Positions 13,469-25,228 of a DNA stretch of 64,000 nt are shown in pieces. Numbering within the stretch: the first letter of the stretch is position 1; each line of letters begins with the position of its first letter. This stretch comes from Zygnema cylindricum (Eukaryota > Streptophyta > Zygnematophyceae > Zygnematales > Zygnemataceae). Both the position numbers and the translations under genes were made by a program. The notes under the pieces are model-generated. The model was not told the DNA's origin. It saw only the letters and a program-made list of their open reading frames with translations, and did no database searches. The DNA is taken from positions 1 to 64,000 of the forward strand of contig JBBHKE010001421.1 of the NCBI GenBank assembly GCA_037447655.1. The letters run 5' to 3'.

Positions 13469-14441
13469 TGTTTTACAACCACCGTTGCAGGAGGAGAACC
13501 AGCAGTAGCAGTGGAAGAAGATATGGAAAACAGTAGAAACTATCAAACACCTACTCAACAGACAACTTTTAGCTTACACAAAATATGACTCAAAAGGCCA
13601 ATATGCTTCAAATTTGCCACAGTGATACACAACAGAGTAAACTAACAATTCCCAAAATTGTAGCCCTAATGACCCAGTAAACCATAAGATGTGACACCTA
13701 GAAATTTCCCAAAAACTGCCCTTAAAATATCATAACCCCAAAACTAGATAGTTCAAAATTGGCTAAGTTCTAAGCTATATACTCACACTGAGTGTCTACT
13801 GGTCACACTTATTCAGGTGACTGTACTACACTGCTATCCTGACTTACGACAAAGTATAAAACCTGTACGTTACTAGACCGGAAGTACTTCCAAAACCCTA
13901 ATTACAACCTGCCGCTAAATGAACAGTGTAACACTAATTTATAATGTGCTAAACGTCGCTCATGTGTTTTCCAAATATTTACAAATAGCATCAATACAAT
14001 TTTTGACGCCAATCATTAATTACAACAGTCCAGATAAATGTTGGTTTAGTCGTACGAATATCTTAAGTGAGTACGACACATTTAGTCATTGTGGTCCCCA
14101 CTTTAATCACGTTGTTAAATTGGTTCGTATCGACGACATGCTCTTGATCTTCCACAATTCTCTCCCGGATGTTTGGCGTAGTCCGCGTCCGTCTTATTCA
14201 CTAAACCCGCCCGTACGATTTGTTACCCGCGTATGTGGGTATCGGTCGCCACTCCGGAATGCCTGCACCATCTTCAAATGTCGACGCGTGTCCCTGCAAA
14301 AGTACGATAACCTCTACTGTGTATTTAGTAATTTCACACTATCAAAGGTAAGTATTACATCAAACCTAGATAAAATATTCCAATTCCTCGATCTCCTCTC
14401 ATAGATCTATTTACTGAACTTAAAGATTTCAAATCTCAACA
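13469..14441 (-). mobile_element. Family 1 copia LTR plus leader and start of gag
   Basis: On the minus strand the LTR starts at 14441 with TGTTGAGATTTG, right after a polypurine tract (TTTAGGGGAG). The same sequence, with scattered substitutions, recurs at 18555-19532. This copy runs past the LTR into the leader and the Ser/Thr-rich beginning of gag before stopping at 13469, so it is not a clean element end. I could not place the 3' edge of the LTR or a primer binding site. Confidence 0.7.
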
Positions 14442-14463
14442 CTCCCCTAAATCTTTAACTCAG

Positions 14464-15480
14464 TTACTCACTTAGTCCAATAGCCTCTCTACAAAACTGC
14501 AACTTAGGAGCAGCAAGGGCTTTAGTTAACATGTTAGCCAACATCTTCTCAACCGGTATATGACACAATTTAATGACTTTTGTAAGCAGTTTTTCTGTGG
14601 CAAAGTGATGTCTAACATCCATGTGTTTGCTTTTCAAATGATGGCTTGGGTTAGAGGAAATTGCAATGGTTGCCTGGTTGTCACACCACCTAGCCTAAAC
14701 CTGTTTGCATATACCCAAGTTCATGTAGAATAGGCTTAACCCATAGGAGCGTTTTTAAAGCAGATGCTGCTACCATGTATTACGACTCCATTGTGGATTG
14801 AGCTGTAACCTTTTGTAATTTGCTGCTACAGCTGCACGTTGCATCTCCAATCTTAAGAACAAAACTTGTTATAGATTTTCGGCTTGGCATGTCCCCATAG
14901 CTAGTGTCATCCACGTCCGTATTTTCACTTCTCCTCCTTGGACTACAAGCTTAAGATTTCGAGTATCTACAAGATATCTCAACACTCTTTTTGCTGCTTC
15001 ACAGTCTGCCTTTTCAGGATTCTGTAGACTTCTACTCAAGATTCCCGATGCTGTTGCAACATCAGGTCTCATACAGTTCATAAGATATATAAGACTTCCA
15101 ACTACTTGTCTATATGGTTTTGAGGCCATAAACTCTTCCTCCCTTGTCTCTAGACTCCCACACACCATAATGCCTGAATTTGACTCACTTCGTTCCAATT
15201 TTTGTTTGAATTTCATCGGAGTTATATACCCTTTACATATTTCTTTTCAAATCTTTCTAGCATATTAACTATTGTTTTTTTCTAAGTCAACATAATTAGC
15301 TTTTTAGTTCTGTCTCTTTCTACCTGTATATCTAAGATATACTTGGCCTCACTGAGGTCATTCATCTCAAACCTAGACCTTAAAGTCGCTTTAATGCGGC
15401 TTATTTCATTCATTGACTGACGTATTAATAATATGTCATCCACATATACAGCAATATATAGTATCCCATCCTCCCGTCAT
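14464..15480 (-). pseudogene. Family 1 copia: end of reverse transcriptase and RNase H (decayed)
   Basis: The 15216-14869 frame has YRQVVGSLIYLMN, CMRPDVATASG and KRVLRYLV, the conserved link between copia RT and RNase H. After a frameshift near 14910 the RNase H block continues (DDTSYGDMPS). It then continues (DNQA.IAI, KHMDVRHHF, MLTKAL) to a TAA at 14464-14466. YVDD is readable on the minus strand near 15440. Not functional as read. Confidence 0.85.
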
Positions 15481-15942
15481 AAGACATTTACAGAATGATC
15501 TGAGCTAATTCTCTTAAAACCTAGCCTAGTCAAAAACTCATCTAACTTCAAATTTAATTGTCGCAAGGCTTGTTTTATCCCATAGAGAGATTTTATCAAG
15601 TTACGCACTAATTCTTCCCTTCTTTTTTTTACATAGATTTTGCGTTGTTTCATATAAATGGTTTCTTCTAACTCTCCATGCAAGAAGGTTGTTTTTTCAT
15701 CCATTTGATGTATTTCCATATTTTTTATAGCCGCTGGACTTATCATGATTCTGACAGTGGGAAAATCTGACAACTGGAGAGAAGGTTTTTTCAAAGTCAA
15801 TACCTTCTTTTTTATTGTACCTTTTAGCCACTAGTCTTGCCTTATACCTTTCAATAGTCTTGTCCGAGTTCAGCTTCACCTTGAATACCCATTTGTTGCC
15901 GATGTCTTTTCTGCCCGGAGGAAGATCTACCATCTGTGATGT
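15481..15942 (-). pseudogene. Family 1 copia reverse transcriptase core (decayed)
   Basis: Frames 15933-15697 and 15800-15477 overlap. They show [25 protein letters not shown] split, then [19 protein letters not shown] and LIKSLYGIKQA, all standard Ty1/copia RT blocks. A frameshift separates the two halves near 15780. Confidence 0.88.
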
Positions 15943-17310
15943 TTATGCCTCCATAATAGGCTTCATTTCATCGTTTGCCGCCTCGATCCAGTGATTATTC
16001 TCACGTGATGAAAAAGCCTCTTGGATTGTTAGAGGCTCCTCTGTAGCTGGAGAAAAAACAAAGTGAGAGCTTGCTTGTAAACGGCTGCTATATATCCTTC
16101 CCCTTGGAAATTTTGAGGCAAAAATCGTCAGCAGCCTCTGATTATTCTGCTTTGTTTCAACCATAACTTGAGCTGGTACTGATTGGGAAACGGTTTGCTC
16201 CGCTTGTTTTGGAACTTGAGGTGAAGCATCCTGCATAGTTACCAAGGGAACTGAAAGAAGAGGTGTCTCACTTGCTTGTGGAAAGTAAACTCGTTGTGTA
16301 TGGTGAAAAATGACATATTCATGTTTTTTTTTTGTCGGTTGATCTCGCAACTTAAATAAGTCAACGGCATCATGCTCATCTTTAATCTAGATATTCTTAG
16401 AGATAATCACTTTGTATTTCTCAAATACAAAAACTCTATACCCTTTTGTATTATCATCATACCCCATCAAAGTCGCACGTAAGCCCTTAACCTCCACTTT
16501 CCATCTATCTTGTGAAGTATCCAGAATATAACACTTGCTGCCAAAGATCTTAAAGTGACTAACATCACGTTTTTCTCCTGTCCAAAGCTCCTAAGTAATA
16601 GTGCTAATAGATATAGAAGCAATTATATTCTTAATATAAACAGCATAGTTAAGTGCTTCAACCTAGGATTTTAAATCTAGCCCTTTATCTGCAAGCATGG
16701 ACCGAGCACTCTCTGTCGGTGTCCTATTTTATCATATTTAGAAACACCATTCTGTTCTGGTGTATATGGAACTGTAAGATTGTGAGTGATTCCTTTCTGA
16801 AAGAGAAATTATTCGAATTCCTTTGATGTGTATTCTCCCCATTGTGCGATCTCAACGCCAAGATTGGAACTCAATGAAGCTTTATCGCCCACGCTTTGTA
16901 GTGTTTGAAGTGAGTAAACCCTTCACTTTTATCTTTCATGAAGTAACTTTGGTGTGTCATCTCTAATTGTAACCATATAGTGGACACCTCCTGTCGAAGC
17001 CACTTGTGAAGTTTCGAAGAACATTAGAATTTATTAGTTGTAGAACTTTGTCCGATTTGTGGTTTGTTTTCTGTGGAAATGGCAATCTATGGATCTTACC
17101 AAATGAACAACCATCGCATGATTTTATAAGATGAGAAGTGAGAGAAACTCCATCAACTTTTCCCGAATTCACCATTTTCTTTAGACTATCATAATTCATA
17201 CAACTCATTATTAGATTGGACACTGGAGTAGTGAACACCATTTTCTTTATATTCAGCGATGTCCATCTGGTACATTATGCTAGCATCTCTTGTTCATGTT
17301 ACTGTTACTT
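15943..17310 (-). pseudogene. Family 1 copia integrase region (heavily decayed)
   Basis: The 17241-16963 frame keeps a GAG-pre-integrase block (KSCDGCSFGKIHRLPFPQ). About 16380-16470 encodes the downstream YDDNTKGYRVF motif. In between, stops and shifts prevent a continuous frame and I cannot follow the D,D,E triad. The stretch 15943-16350 reads as the variable linker before RT. Confidence 0.7.
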
Positions 17311-17372
17311 TTCCTTTCTGCTTACAACTTGTCTACCTTCTTTCAAAATGACTTCAAAGCTTTTGCTTTCCA

Positions 17373-18617
17373 CTAAAGATGTAGAGAAATGGTTTTTTTA
17401 AAATTTACATCACCCTTAGCTGAGGTTTGAACACTCATGCCACAAGCATAGTAGATATTCTTTGGAGGTGTCTGCTGCATATTTGTAAAAGCCGCGTTGT
17501 TCCAGCACAAATGGACCGATGCTTCTGTGTCCATCATCCATCTTGCATCCTTTGGATCGTCCATGGTTGCCGCCATAGCAAATAACTCCGCCTCCTCTTG
17601 CTCATTAGAGCTTAGGCACTCATCTGCAGTAATTGAAAAAAAAACATTTTTACGGGTAGGAAATCTAGAAATGCCTTTGTGATATTGGCTTTGATGCCAA
17701 CCCAACCTGTATAAACTTGTCTCATTAGCCTTTTTCAGCTTAGAACAGTACCTGTATCTATGACCCTTCTCAGAAAAATAAAAACAAGTAGTAGAAGATG
17801 GCATTTACGGCCTCTGATTGAACTAATTAAGATTTTGGTAAAACTGACTCCTGTTTTTTATTAATGTGATTTATTTTGTCAAAGTCCGTGGCAAAAGCTT
17901 CAACCTTTCCTTCTCCTTCAAGGAGTTTAGTATTAGACATACCTCCAATATAAGATTATATGCTAACTGAAATGACCAGCTAGCTTTATCATGACTCTTT
18001 AGCTGAAAAGATACACCTTCCATGCTATTAGGGAGACCTCTAATAAGCAGAGTTGGCTATTGAAACTCAAGAAATGACCTCTTTAGCTGAAAAGATACAC
18101 CTTCCATGCTATTAGGGAGACCTCTAATAAGCAGAGCTGGCTATTGAAAACTCAAGAAATGACCCCCCAGCAGTGGAGTGTGCATTAATATGTGCACGAA
18201 AATTGTCACAATCCTCGACCATATTTCCCCCCGAGTATTTTGTACCCCCAAATTTTTCCGGCCACCATGATCTCTTTCTGGACATTCGCTTTCTCAAAAG
18301 CCGATTTCAGTGATATCCAAATCTCGCTCGCCTTCATTATTTTCAGTCGTGATATGACCATGTTTTTGGAAATACAAAGAATTAGATTGTTCCTTGCCAT
18401 TGAATTATTTCTCCCCCAACTCGGATATGTTTCATCAAGGGAGCCATTCAATACCCCCAATAAGTCAACAGTTTCAAACGAAGATTCAACCATCGCCGCC
18501 TAGTACACATACTTTTGGCCATTGAAGATAGGAACTCTTTCCGAAAGGCCCATAACCTTGTGTTTTACAACCACCGTTGCAAAAAGAGAACTAGCAGAAG
18601 TAGTCGATTTAGACATG
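17373..18617 (-). pseudogene. Family 1 copia gag and protease (decayed)
   Basis: Gag starts at an ATG near 18617 with a Ser/Thr-rich leader, then VPIFNG, a motif typical of copia gag starts, followed by an in-frame stop. The body reads through 18493-18206. A zinc knuckle near 17760-17800 has lost its second Cys (CFYFSEKGHRYRYC). The protease motif reads DTEAS instead of the DSG/DTG of active enzymes. An 84-bp tandem duplication at 17995-18162 disrupts gag. Confidence 0.8.
17995..18162. repeat. 84-bp tandem duplication inside family 1 gag
   Basis: CTTTAGCTGAAAAGATACAC through CAAGAAATGACC occurs twice in a row with one substitution and one indel, starting near 17995 and 18079. It is a local duplication in a dead gag region. 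Confidence 0.85.
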
Positions 18618-19532
18618 GAAAATAACGGAAACTATCAAGCACCTACTCAACAACCAGCTTTCAGCTTTTACAAAATATGACTCAAAAGGCCAATATGCCT
18701 CATATTCGCCACAATGATACACAACAAAGAAACAGACAATTCCCAAATTTGGAGCCCAAATAACTTGGTAAACCATAAGATATAACACCTGGAATTTTCC
18801 CAAAAACTACCACTAAAAGTTCATAATCCCAAAACGGGATAGTTCAAAATTGGCTAAGTCCTAAGCTATATACTCACAGTGAGTATCTACTAGTCACACT
18901 TATTCAGGTGACTGTTCTACAGTACTATCTTGACTCACGACAAAGTATACAACCTATATGTTACTATACCGCAAGTACTTCCAAAACCCTAATAAGTACT
19001 TGTTGCTAAATAAACACTTTAAAACTAATTTCTAACGCGCAAAATGCCAATCATGTGATTTCCAAATATTTACAAATAGCGTCCGTACAATTTTTGTTGC
19101 CAATCATTTATTACAATAGTCTAGATTAATGTTGGTTTAGTGGTACGAATATCCTAAACGAGTACGACACATTTAGTCATTGTGGTCCCCACTTTTATCA
19201 TGTTGTTAAATTGGTTCGTATCGACGACGTGCTGTCTATCTTCCACAATTGTATCTCGGAATTGCGGCTTACTCCGCGATCGTCCTATTCACTAAACCCG
19301 CCCGTACGATTTGTTACACGCGTATGTGGGTATTGGTCGCCGCTCTGGAATACCTGCACCATCTTCAAATGTCGACGTGTGTCCTTGCAAAAGTACGGTA
19401 CCCTCTACTGTGTATCTACTATTGTCACACTATCAAAGGTAAGTATTACATCAAACCTAGATAAAATATTCCAAGTCCTCGATCTCCTCTCATAGATCTA
19501 TTTACTGAACTTAAAGATTTCAAATCTCAACA
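18618..19532 (-). mobile_element. Family 1 copia LTR and leader shared by two tandem element copies
   Basis: Starts at 19532 (minus strand TGTTGAGATTTG after a polypurine tract) and runs into the gag start at 18617. It serves both as the 3' LTR of the truncated copy at 19533-20326 and as the 5' LTR of the element at 14464-18617. Homologous along its length to 13469-14441. Confidence 0.75.
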
Positions 19533-19554
19533 CTCCCCTAAATCTTTAACTCAG

Positions 19555-20326
19555 TTACTCACTTAGTCCAATACCCTCTCTACAAAACTGCAACTCAAGA
19601 GCAGGAAGGGCTTTAGTTAACATGTTAGCCAACATCTTCTCAACCAGTATATGACACAATTTAATGACTTTTGTAAGCAGTTTTTCTGTGGCAAAGTGAT
19701 GTCTAACATCCATGTGTTTGCTTTTCAAATGATGGCTTGGGTTAAAGGCAATTGCAATGGCTGCCTGGTTGTCACACCACCTAGCCTGAACTTGTTTGCA
19801 TATACCCAAGTTCATGTTGAATAGGCTTAACCCATAGGAGCTTTTTTAAAGCAGATGCTGCTGCCATGTATTCCGACTCCATTGTGGATTGAGCTGTAAC
19901 CTTTTGTAATTTGCTGCTACAGCTCTAAGTTCCGTCTCGAATCCTAAGAGCAAAACTTGTTAAAGATTTTTGGCTTGGCATGTCCCCATAGCTAGTGTCA
20001 TCCATGTCTGTATTTTCACTTCTCCTCCTCAGACTACAAGCTTAAGATTTTGAGTACCTACAAGATATCTCAACACCCTTTTTGTTGCTTCACAATATGC
20101 CTTTTTAGGATTCTGTAGACTTCTACTCAATACTCCCCCTGCTGCTGCAACATCAAGTCTCGTACAGTTCATAAGATATATAAGACTTCCAACTACTTGT
20201 CTATATGGTTTTGAGGCTATAAACTCTTCCTCCCCTGTCTCTAGACTCTCACACACCATAATGCCTGAATCTGACTCACATCGTTCCAATTTCTGTCTGA
20301 ATTTCATCGGAGTTATTCTCCTCTCA
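19555..20326 (-). pseudogene. Truncated second family 1 copia copy: RT end and RNase H
   Basis: Frames 20307-20029 and 19815-19555 repeat the RT/RNase H end of the neighbouring element (YRQVVGSLIYLMN, RVLRYLVGTQNLKLVV; DNQAAIAIAF, KHMDVRHHFATEKLL, MLTKALPALE). Everything upstream of this point in the element is missing. Confidence 0.85.
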
Positions 20327-20370
20327 TAGATCTATTTACTGAACGTAAAGATTTCAATTCTCAACACCCC
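20327..20370 (-). mobile_element. 44-bp family 1 LTR start fused to internal sequence
   Basis: The first about 44 bases of the family 1 LTR (minus strand, beginning TGTTGAGAATTG at 20370) are joined directly to internal RT sequence at 20326. The rest of that LTR, leader, gag, protease, integrase and most of RT are deleted. The outer edge abuts the right arm of R1. Confidence 0.75.
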
Positions 20371-20690
20371 ACATATAAAAGTTTTCAGAAACCTCCAACG
20401 CCTGCGATAACACCTTCCTAGTAATTTCCATCATGAAACTTTAATTAAAGTCACCTTGCGAGTGATTTTAGTGGAAGTTTGAAAATGAGCCAGATAGACG
20501 TGAAAGTTGGTCAAAACACTCTAGACGACAAACTGCAGTACATTTAAAGTTTCAAAATGATGCAAATTATAATGTGGTAATTCAATTTTTTGGTACAGCT
20601 GCAGATTTTCTAGTTGAACACTAAGTTTTGGAGGAAAACGACATAAATAAACCCTAAATTTATCACATGGGAAAATTCCTTTAGTGCGGG
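20371..20690 (+). mobile_element. Right arm of interrupted TIR element R1
   Basis: Continues the R1 sequence broken at 13468. It matches 36395-36570 (ACGACAAACTGCAGTACAT) and 37800-37920 (TTTTTTGGTAC.GCTGC.GATTTTCT). The terminal inverted repeat at 20660-20685 is decayed. Confidence 0.6.
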
Positions 20691-20816
20691 TTTTATTCCC
20701 AAAATTGTATTTTTTTATAAGATAATTGGCAGAGGAAACAAAACTGACCGCATTGGTCGATACCCATTTCATATCTTGACACATTCGTGTAAGTAGCTGT
20801 ACTATAATATGTTGTA

Positions 20817-21350
20817 CATTGTGAATTACAATTAGCGTTAACAACGCTAATTGGCGCCCCATAATTTTGAGCCTCAAACCTAAAATATAATTAATAACTT
20901 TAATTGTTTTTTTACGTTAATAAAAGAAAAACCTAATAAGCGTTAATAACTATAACTTAATTACTATTCAAATAGTATAGTGTACAAAATGTGTCTATCT
21001 GTACTCAAATCACACATTAATTGATATAATCAGACAAAAAGAGTGTCAGATAAAGACGTCGATACGAGAAAGTGAGTGCGTCGACACTTAAAAGCTCACT
21101 TATCTAGTTTCAAGTGATAAAGACGGGGGAAAATCACGCGAACTTGTTTTCACATGTTCTATATGAACACATGTTCAATGTGGACACATGCTATGTCGGC
21201 TACACTAAGTGAATTTTTTTCCCAAAATAGCGTTAGTGAATAAATTATAGATTTTATTTTTTGCGAAGGGCCTTGACCCGACTTAGAGTAAATAGCAATA
21301 TTTATTTTTTTACACTAATTATATTTTAATGCTACTAGCTATTCACGGTG
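20817..21350. mobile_element. TA-flanked MITE, about 534 bp
   Basis: Left end TA-CATTGTGAATTACAATTAG and right end, inverted, TA-CACCGTGAATAGCTAGTAG; TA lies on each side. Size and ends match the elements at 36943-37478 and 43167-43720. There is no transposase. A Tc1/mariner or Stowaway-like origin is inferred from the TA duplication. Confidence 0.6.
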
Positions 21351-21353
21351 TAG

Positions 21354-22328
21354 TGGACGACAAAATTCAGAAAGCCTCTAGATAGTTTTTGACTAACCCT
21401 CCTTCAACTAGGACCACTACTACCCTAGCACGCAAAAATATAATTTGACTATAACCCTGTGCAGTCTGGACGCCCGTGAGCCCACAACAAAAAGAACCAC
21501 TGAAAATGACCAACCAAACGAATAATTATCAAGTGGCAAAAATGCCAATATTTATACAAGCACATTGGGAGAGAGGCGGCTACCTCCACAATCCTCTAAA
21601 TCTTAAGCCCCTCTCACAACCCCTATCTACTAATGTACGAACCAATCAGAGAACTGTACATTATAGAAAGGTACTATGGCCAATAACCATTCTGTACAGC
21701 ATGTGTACGACAAGGCCATGGAGTGGACGCCTATCTTTTCCAAACTTGTTCTCGTGCCTTCCGTGATTCCCTATTTCCAACTCTATCGTGTCACCTGGCG
21801 CCTAGTCATGTCACGCCCGAAAACCGCCAAAGCGGCCATTCCGAGATCTCGCCGATGATGCATACCGTTGGATCTAAACCGACTTCTAATATTAGTCGTT
21901 AATATAAATGTTCGGTACATTTGTTTCGTGCGGGTTTTTGTTCGCACTATATTACAACTTCTCTCTATACTTGTTATCTCTAATTCCGTTAATCGAATTA
22001 ATGTTATTTAACAATGTTTAAATAGAATTCAAACCCTATATACTCTAAGGAACTTCTACGACAGACCGGTTAGAGTTGAGGGCTACGCCTCGCTCTGTCG
22101 GTTGAAGGTTCGAGTCATGCCGGACTCAACTTTTTTGTTAAGAGTGACTTATATCACTCTACAGTCGTGCCTATCTAGCTAAGGCAACCATGGCTCAACC
22201 ACTCTCTCTCACCTTGACTGACTACAAAAAGTATGGGGGCTAGAGAGAAAAGGTGGAAGCACACTGCCTGCGCATTTACTTAATCTATTTAGACCTAAAA
22301 ATACTCCCTAAATCTAGTGATTTCAACA
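21354..22328 (-). mobile_element. Family 2 copia 3' LTR (975 bp)
   Basis: Minus-strand LTR from TGTTGAAATCACTAG at 22328, after polypurine AATAAGGGGAG, to GTCGTCCA at 21354. Matches the partial 5' LTR at 26743-27526 and the inverted LTR from 27587. Contains an antisense tRNA-like module at 22056-22136. Confidence 0.8.
22056..22136 (+). promoter_or_regulatory. tRNA-like Pol III module, antisense in the family 2 3' LTR
   Basis: Plus strand TACGACAGACCGG fits the tRNA A box at most fixed positions and can form a D arm (CGAC/GTTG around AGACCGGTTAGA). The B box GGTTCGAGTC follows about 50 nt later, then a T6 run at 22131-22136 that could end Pol III transcription. The acceptor and T stems do not pair fully, so this is a tRNA-derived promoter, not an intact tRNA gene. 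Confidence 0.6.
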
Positions 22329-22339
22329 CTCCCCTTATT

Positions 22340-23143
22340 TTTTAGTCTAATTTTAGTTTTTCTTTAAATCCACACTTTTCTCAACAATATTTTAACTTAG
22401 GAGATGGCACAGGTTTGGTCATCATATCAGCCACCATTTCCCCATCACCCCTATACACAAGATTCACAATTTTGTTTTAAACCTTTTCTCTTATAAAACT
22501 AAATCTTATGTCAATATGTTTAGCCTTAAAGTGATGTTTGGGATTGGAGGTAATTGAAATGGCAGCCTGGTTATCAGAAAAACTTCATGCAATCCCTCCT
22601 TCATATACCCCAGTTCTTGCAATAAAGTCTTGACTCACATCAGCTCTTTCACAGCAGAACAAGAGGCCATGTACTCAACCTCCATACTAAACTGGGCAAC
22701 CACCTTTTGTTGCTTGCTACTCCAACACCAAGCACCTTCCCCCACATACAACACATATCCAGAAGTGCAACTTCTCATAGGTGCATCCCCATAATTGGCA
22801 TCTGTCTAAGTAGTGATTTCAGTGTGCTCCCCTCTCAAATACAACCATAAATCTTTGGTTCCCACTAGATATATCTCATGACTCTCATGGCTGCCTTTCA
22901 ATCTCTCTTCATAGGATCATTTAGACCCCTATTAAGGACTCAAACTGATGCGGCTATGTCCGGCCTAGTAGAGTTCATAAAGTAGATTAGGCTTCCAACA
23001 ACCTGCTTGTAAGGAATAGACTTTATATAATGTCTTTCATCTGGACTCATCTGATCATCTAAGATTATTACTCCTCCTTCTACACTCCCATCACTTACTT
23101 TTTTCAAGTCCATGGGAGTGGTAGAATTGTTTGCCTTTTCCAT
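22340..23143 (-). pseudogene. Family 2 copia RNase H and RT end (decayed)
   Basis: The 23143-22940 frame has MSPDERHYIKSIPYKQVVGS and NSTRPDIAA. Lower coordinates contain fragments of RNase H with stops. The internal region ends at the polypurine tract beside 22328. Confidence 0.8.
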
Positions 23144-23169
23144 CTGGAATTTCTCAAGAGTATTTCCAG

Positions 23170-23900
23170 CAACTTACTTTTGAGGAAGTTTGATAATTTT
23201 TTTCCCCCTATCTCTCTCCATTTGAATTCCCAAAATGTATCTTGCCTCCTTTAAATCCTCCATGTCAAATCTGCTTGTAAGATCTTTCTTTAACTTATTG
23301 ATCTTTTCCATAGACTTACTTAACACTTGCAAATCATCCACATAAATTGAAATGAAAATAACACCATACTCATCCTCAAACATATAAATAGAATAGTCAG
23401 AACTGATCCGGATATATCCCAGACTGGTAAGAAACTCATCTAGTTTCTTATTCTATTGTCTGGGAGCCTGCTTCAGTCCATATAACGACTTTATGAGTCG
23501 GCAAACTTTACTCTCCTCTCTTTCCTTTATAAACCCCTCTAGTTTCCGCATGAGATTTCTTCCTCTAGTTCACTATTGAGGAAGGCAGTCTTAATATTCA
23601 TCTGGTGTATTTCCATGTCTTCCGCTGCCGCTAAACTAATGAGAATCCTTACTGATGGGAACCGAATCACCGGAGCAAAAGTCTTCTCGTAATCTATTCC
23701 TTCATTTTGGGTGAACCCATTTGCTACCAACCGAGCCTTATATCTCTCAATGGTGTTAGCTGGGTTCAGTTTCAGTTTTAATACCCATTTGCACCCAATT
23801 GGTTTTATGTGCGTAGGATAGTCCACCGGCTCCCAAGTATTCCCTTCTATAATGGAGGCCATTTCATCATTTACAACTCTTACTTATCAGCCTCTCTTTG
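23170..23900 (-). pseudogene. Family 2 copia reverse transcriptase (decayed)
   Basis: 23862-23539 has GCKWVLKLKLNPANTIERYK, NEGIDYEKTFAPVIRF and MEIHQMNIKTAFLNSELEEE. 23383-23174 has ISIYVDDLQVL, the YVDD active-site motif, and GIQMERDR. A stop and shift near 23450-23540 separates them. Confidence 0.9.
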
Positions 23901-24073
23901 GAATGTCCATTTCCTCTAAGTATGACTTGGGCTCATTAGAGTGAGAAAGCTTAGTTACCTTGTGAGCGGCTTATTTTTCCTATAGCCTTTTGCTGCTTCT
24001 TCGTCCTCCCTCAAAGTCTGAAGCTGGAATGGAGTGAAGTCTCGCGTTCCTCCTAACTGTCTCCTCGGCTCCC

Positions 24074-25225
24074 CTATCTATGGAAGCTGGTTTCTGGCTC
24101 CTCTTCCTCCTCCTCCTTGGAGTGTATAGAGATATGGGGAGAATCCGGTAGACCTCCCCCATCGTGGTTCTCCCTTGAATCTATAATCACCTTTTCACTC
24201 ATGTCTTTTTTGGGAGGATACGAGTCCTCCTCACTCTCGGACTCATAACTGATTCTTATTTTCTTGGTATATTTGAAGGGATCAAATGACTTCCCTTCAT
24301 CCATGACAACTAGGTGTTTTACCAAAATGATATCTTGTTTTGCTTAGTCATAGACTCTGTATCCCTTGACATCCTCATCATATCCCACAAAATATCTAAA
24401 TTTCCTTTTGGCATCTAATTTCCAATTTTTCTTGTCCGTATCAAGACTGTAAACTTGACTACCAAATACTTTCAAGTGAGAGACATATGGTTTCTTTCCA
24501 ACCCATCTCTCATAAGGTTTCATTCCTTTCACAGCTGAGGTAAAGACTCTATTCTTAATGTAGTTAGCAAAGATTATGGTTTCTGCCCAAAACTTTTTCC
24601 CTACTTTCTTCTCCGCCAACATACTACATACACCATCTTCTAGAGTCCGGTTCAACCTCTCACCTACCCCATTTTGTTCTAGATTCTACGGTACAGTTTT
24701 TTGATGTTGAACTCCCTCATCCCTTAAGTATTCCTCAAACTTGTTAGAGGTATCTTCTCTTCCATCATCACTCCTTATCCTTTTAATGGATGTTCCGTGC
24801 AACTTCTCACTCCAGGCTTTAAATTCTTTGAAGTAAGTTGGTGCTTCAGACTTTGTTTTTACGAAGTAGACTATAGAGTATATAGAGCAGTCATCAATGA
24901 TTGTCATCATATACCTTTTTCCTCCAACCAAATGTACTTTTGCCGGTCCTCAAATATCTGTGTGGACTAGATCTAGTACTTTGTCACCTTTATATGTGGC
25001 AGTTTTGGGAAAGGGGTGTCTATGAGCCTTTCTTTGGGCACAGACACTACAATCATCCATCATTTCATTATCCCCAAACTCAATCATTTCTACTACCCCA
25101 AGCTTCTTCGTTTCCCTCAACCTATCAAAATGCACATGCTCGAACCGCTTATGCCACATCATCATGTTTTGGACACCAACATAGTAAGCATTCTTCTTTT
25201 CATTACTCAAGTTAAGCCTAAACAT
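24074..25225 (-). pseudogene. Family 2 copia integrase (decayed)
   Basis: GAG-pre-integrase HKRFEHVHFDRL and CSVCAQRKAHRHPFPK, catalytic-core LDLVHTD and MTIIDDCSIYSIVYF, then RIRSDDGRED (normally SDNGGE). A gap with stops at 24660-24690 falls where the third acidic residue should be. After it come KVFGSQVYSLDTDKKNWKLD and VGYDEDVKGYRVYD. Confidence 0.88.
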
Positions 25226-25228
25226 GCC

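Noticed and set aside
13919-14404. 161-codon plus-strand frame and its counterpart at 19211-19495
   Set aside because: Antisense to the family 1 LTR. The two copies differ by frame-changing indels, so no protein is conserved.
22049-22136. Canonical tRNA gene
   Set aside because: A and B boxes and a D arm are present, but acceptor and T stems fail to pair. Kept as a tRNA-like promoter module instead.
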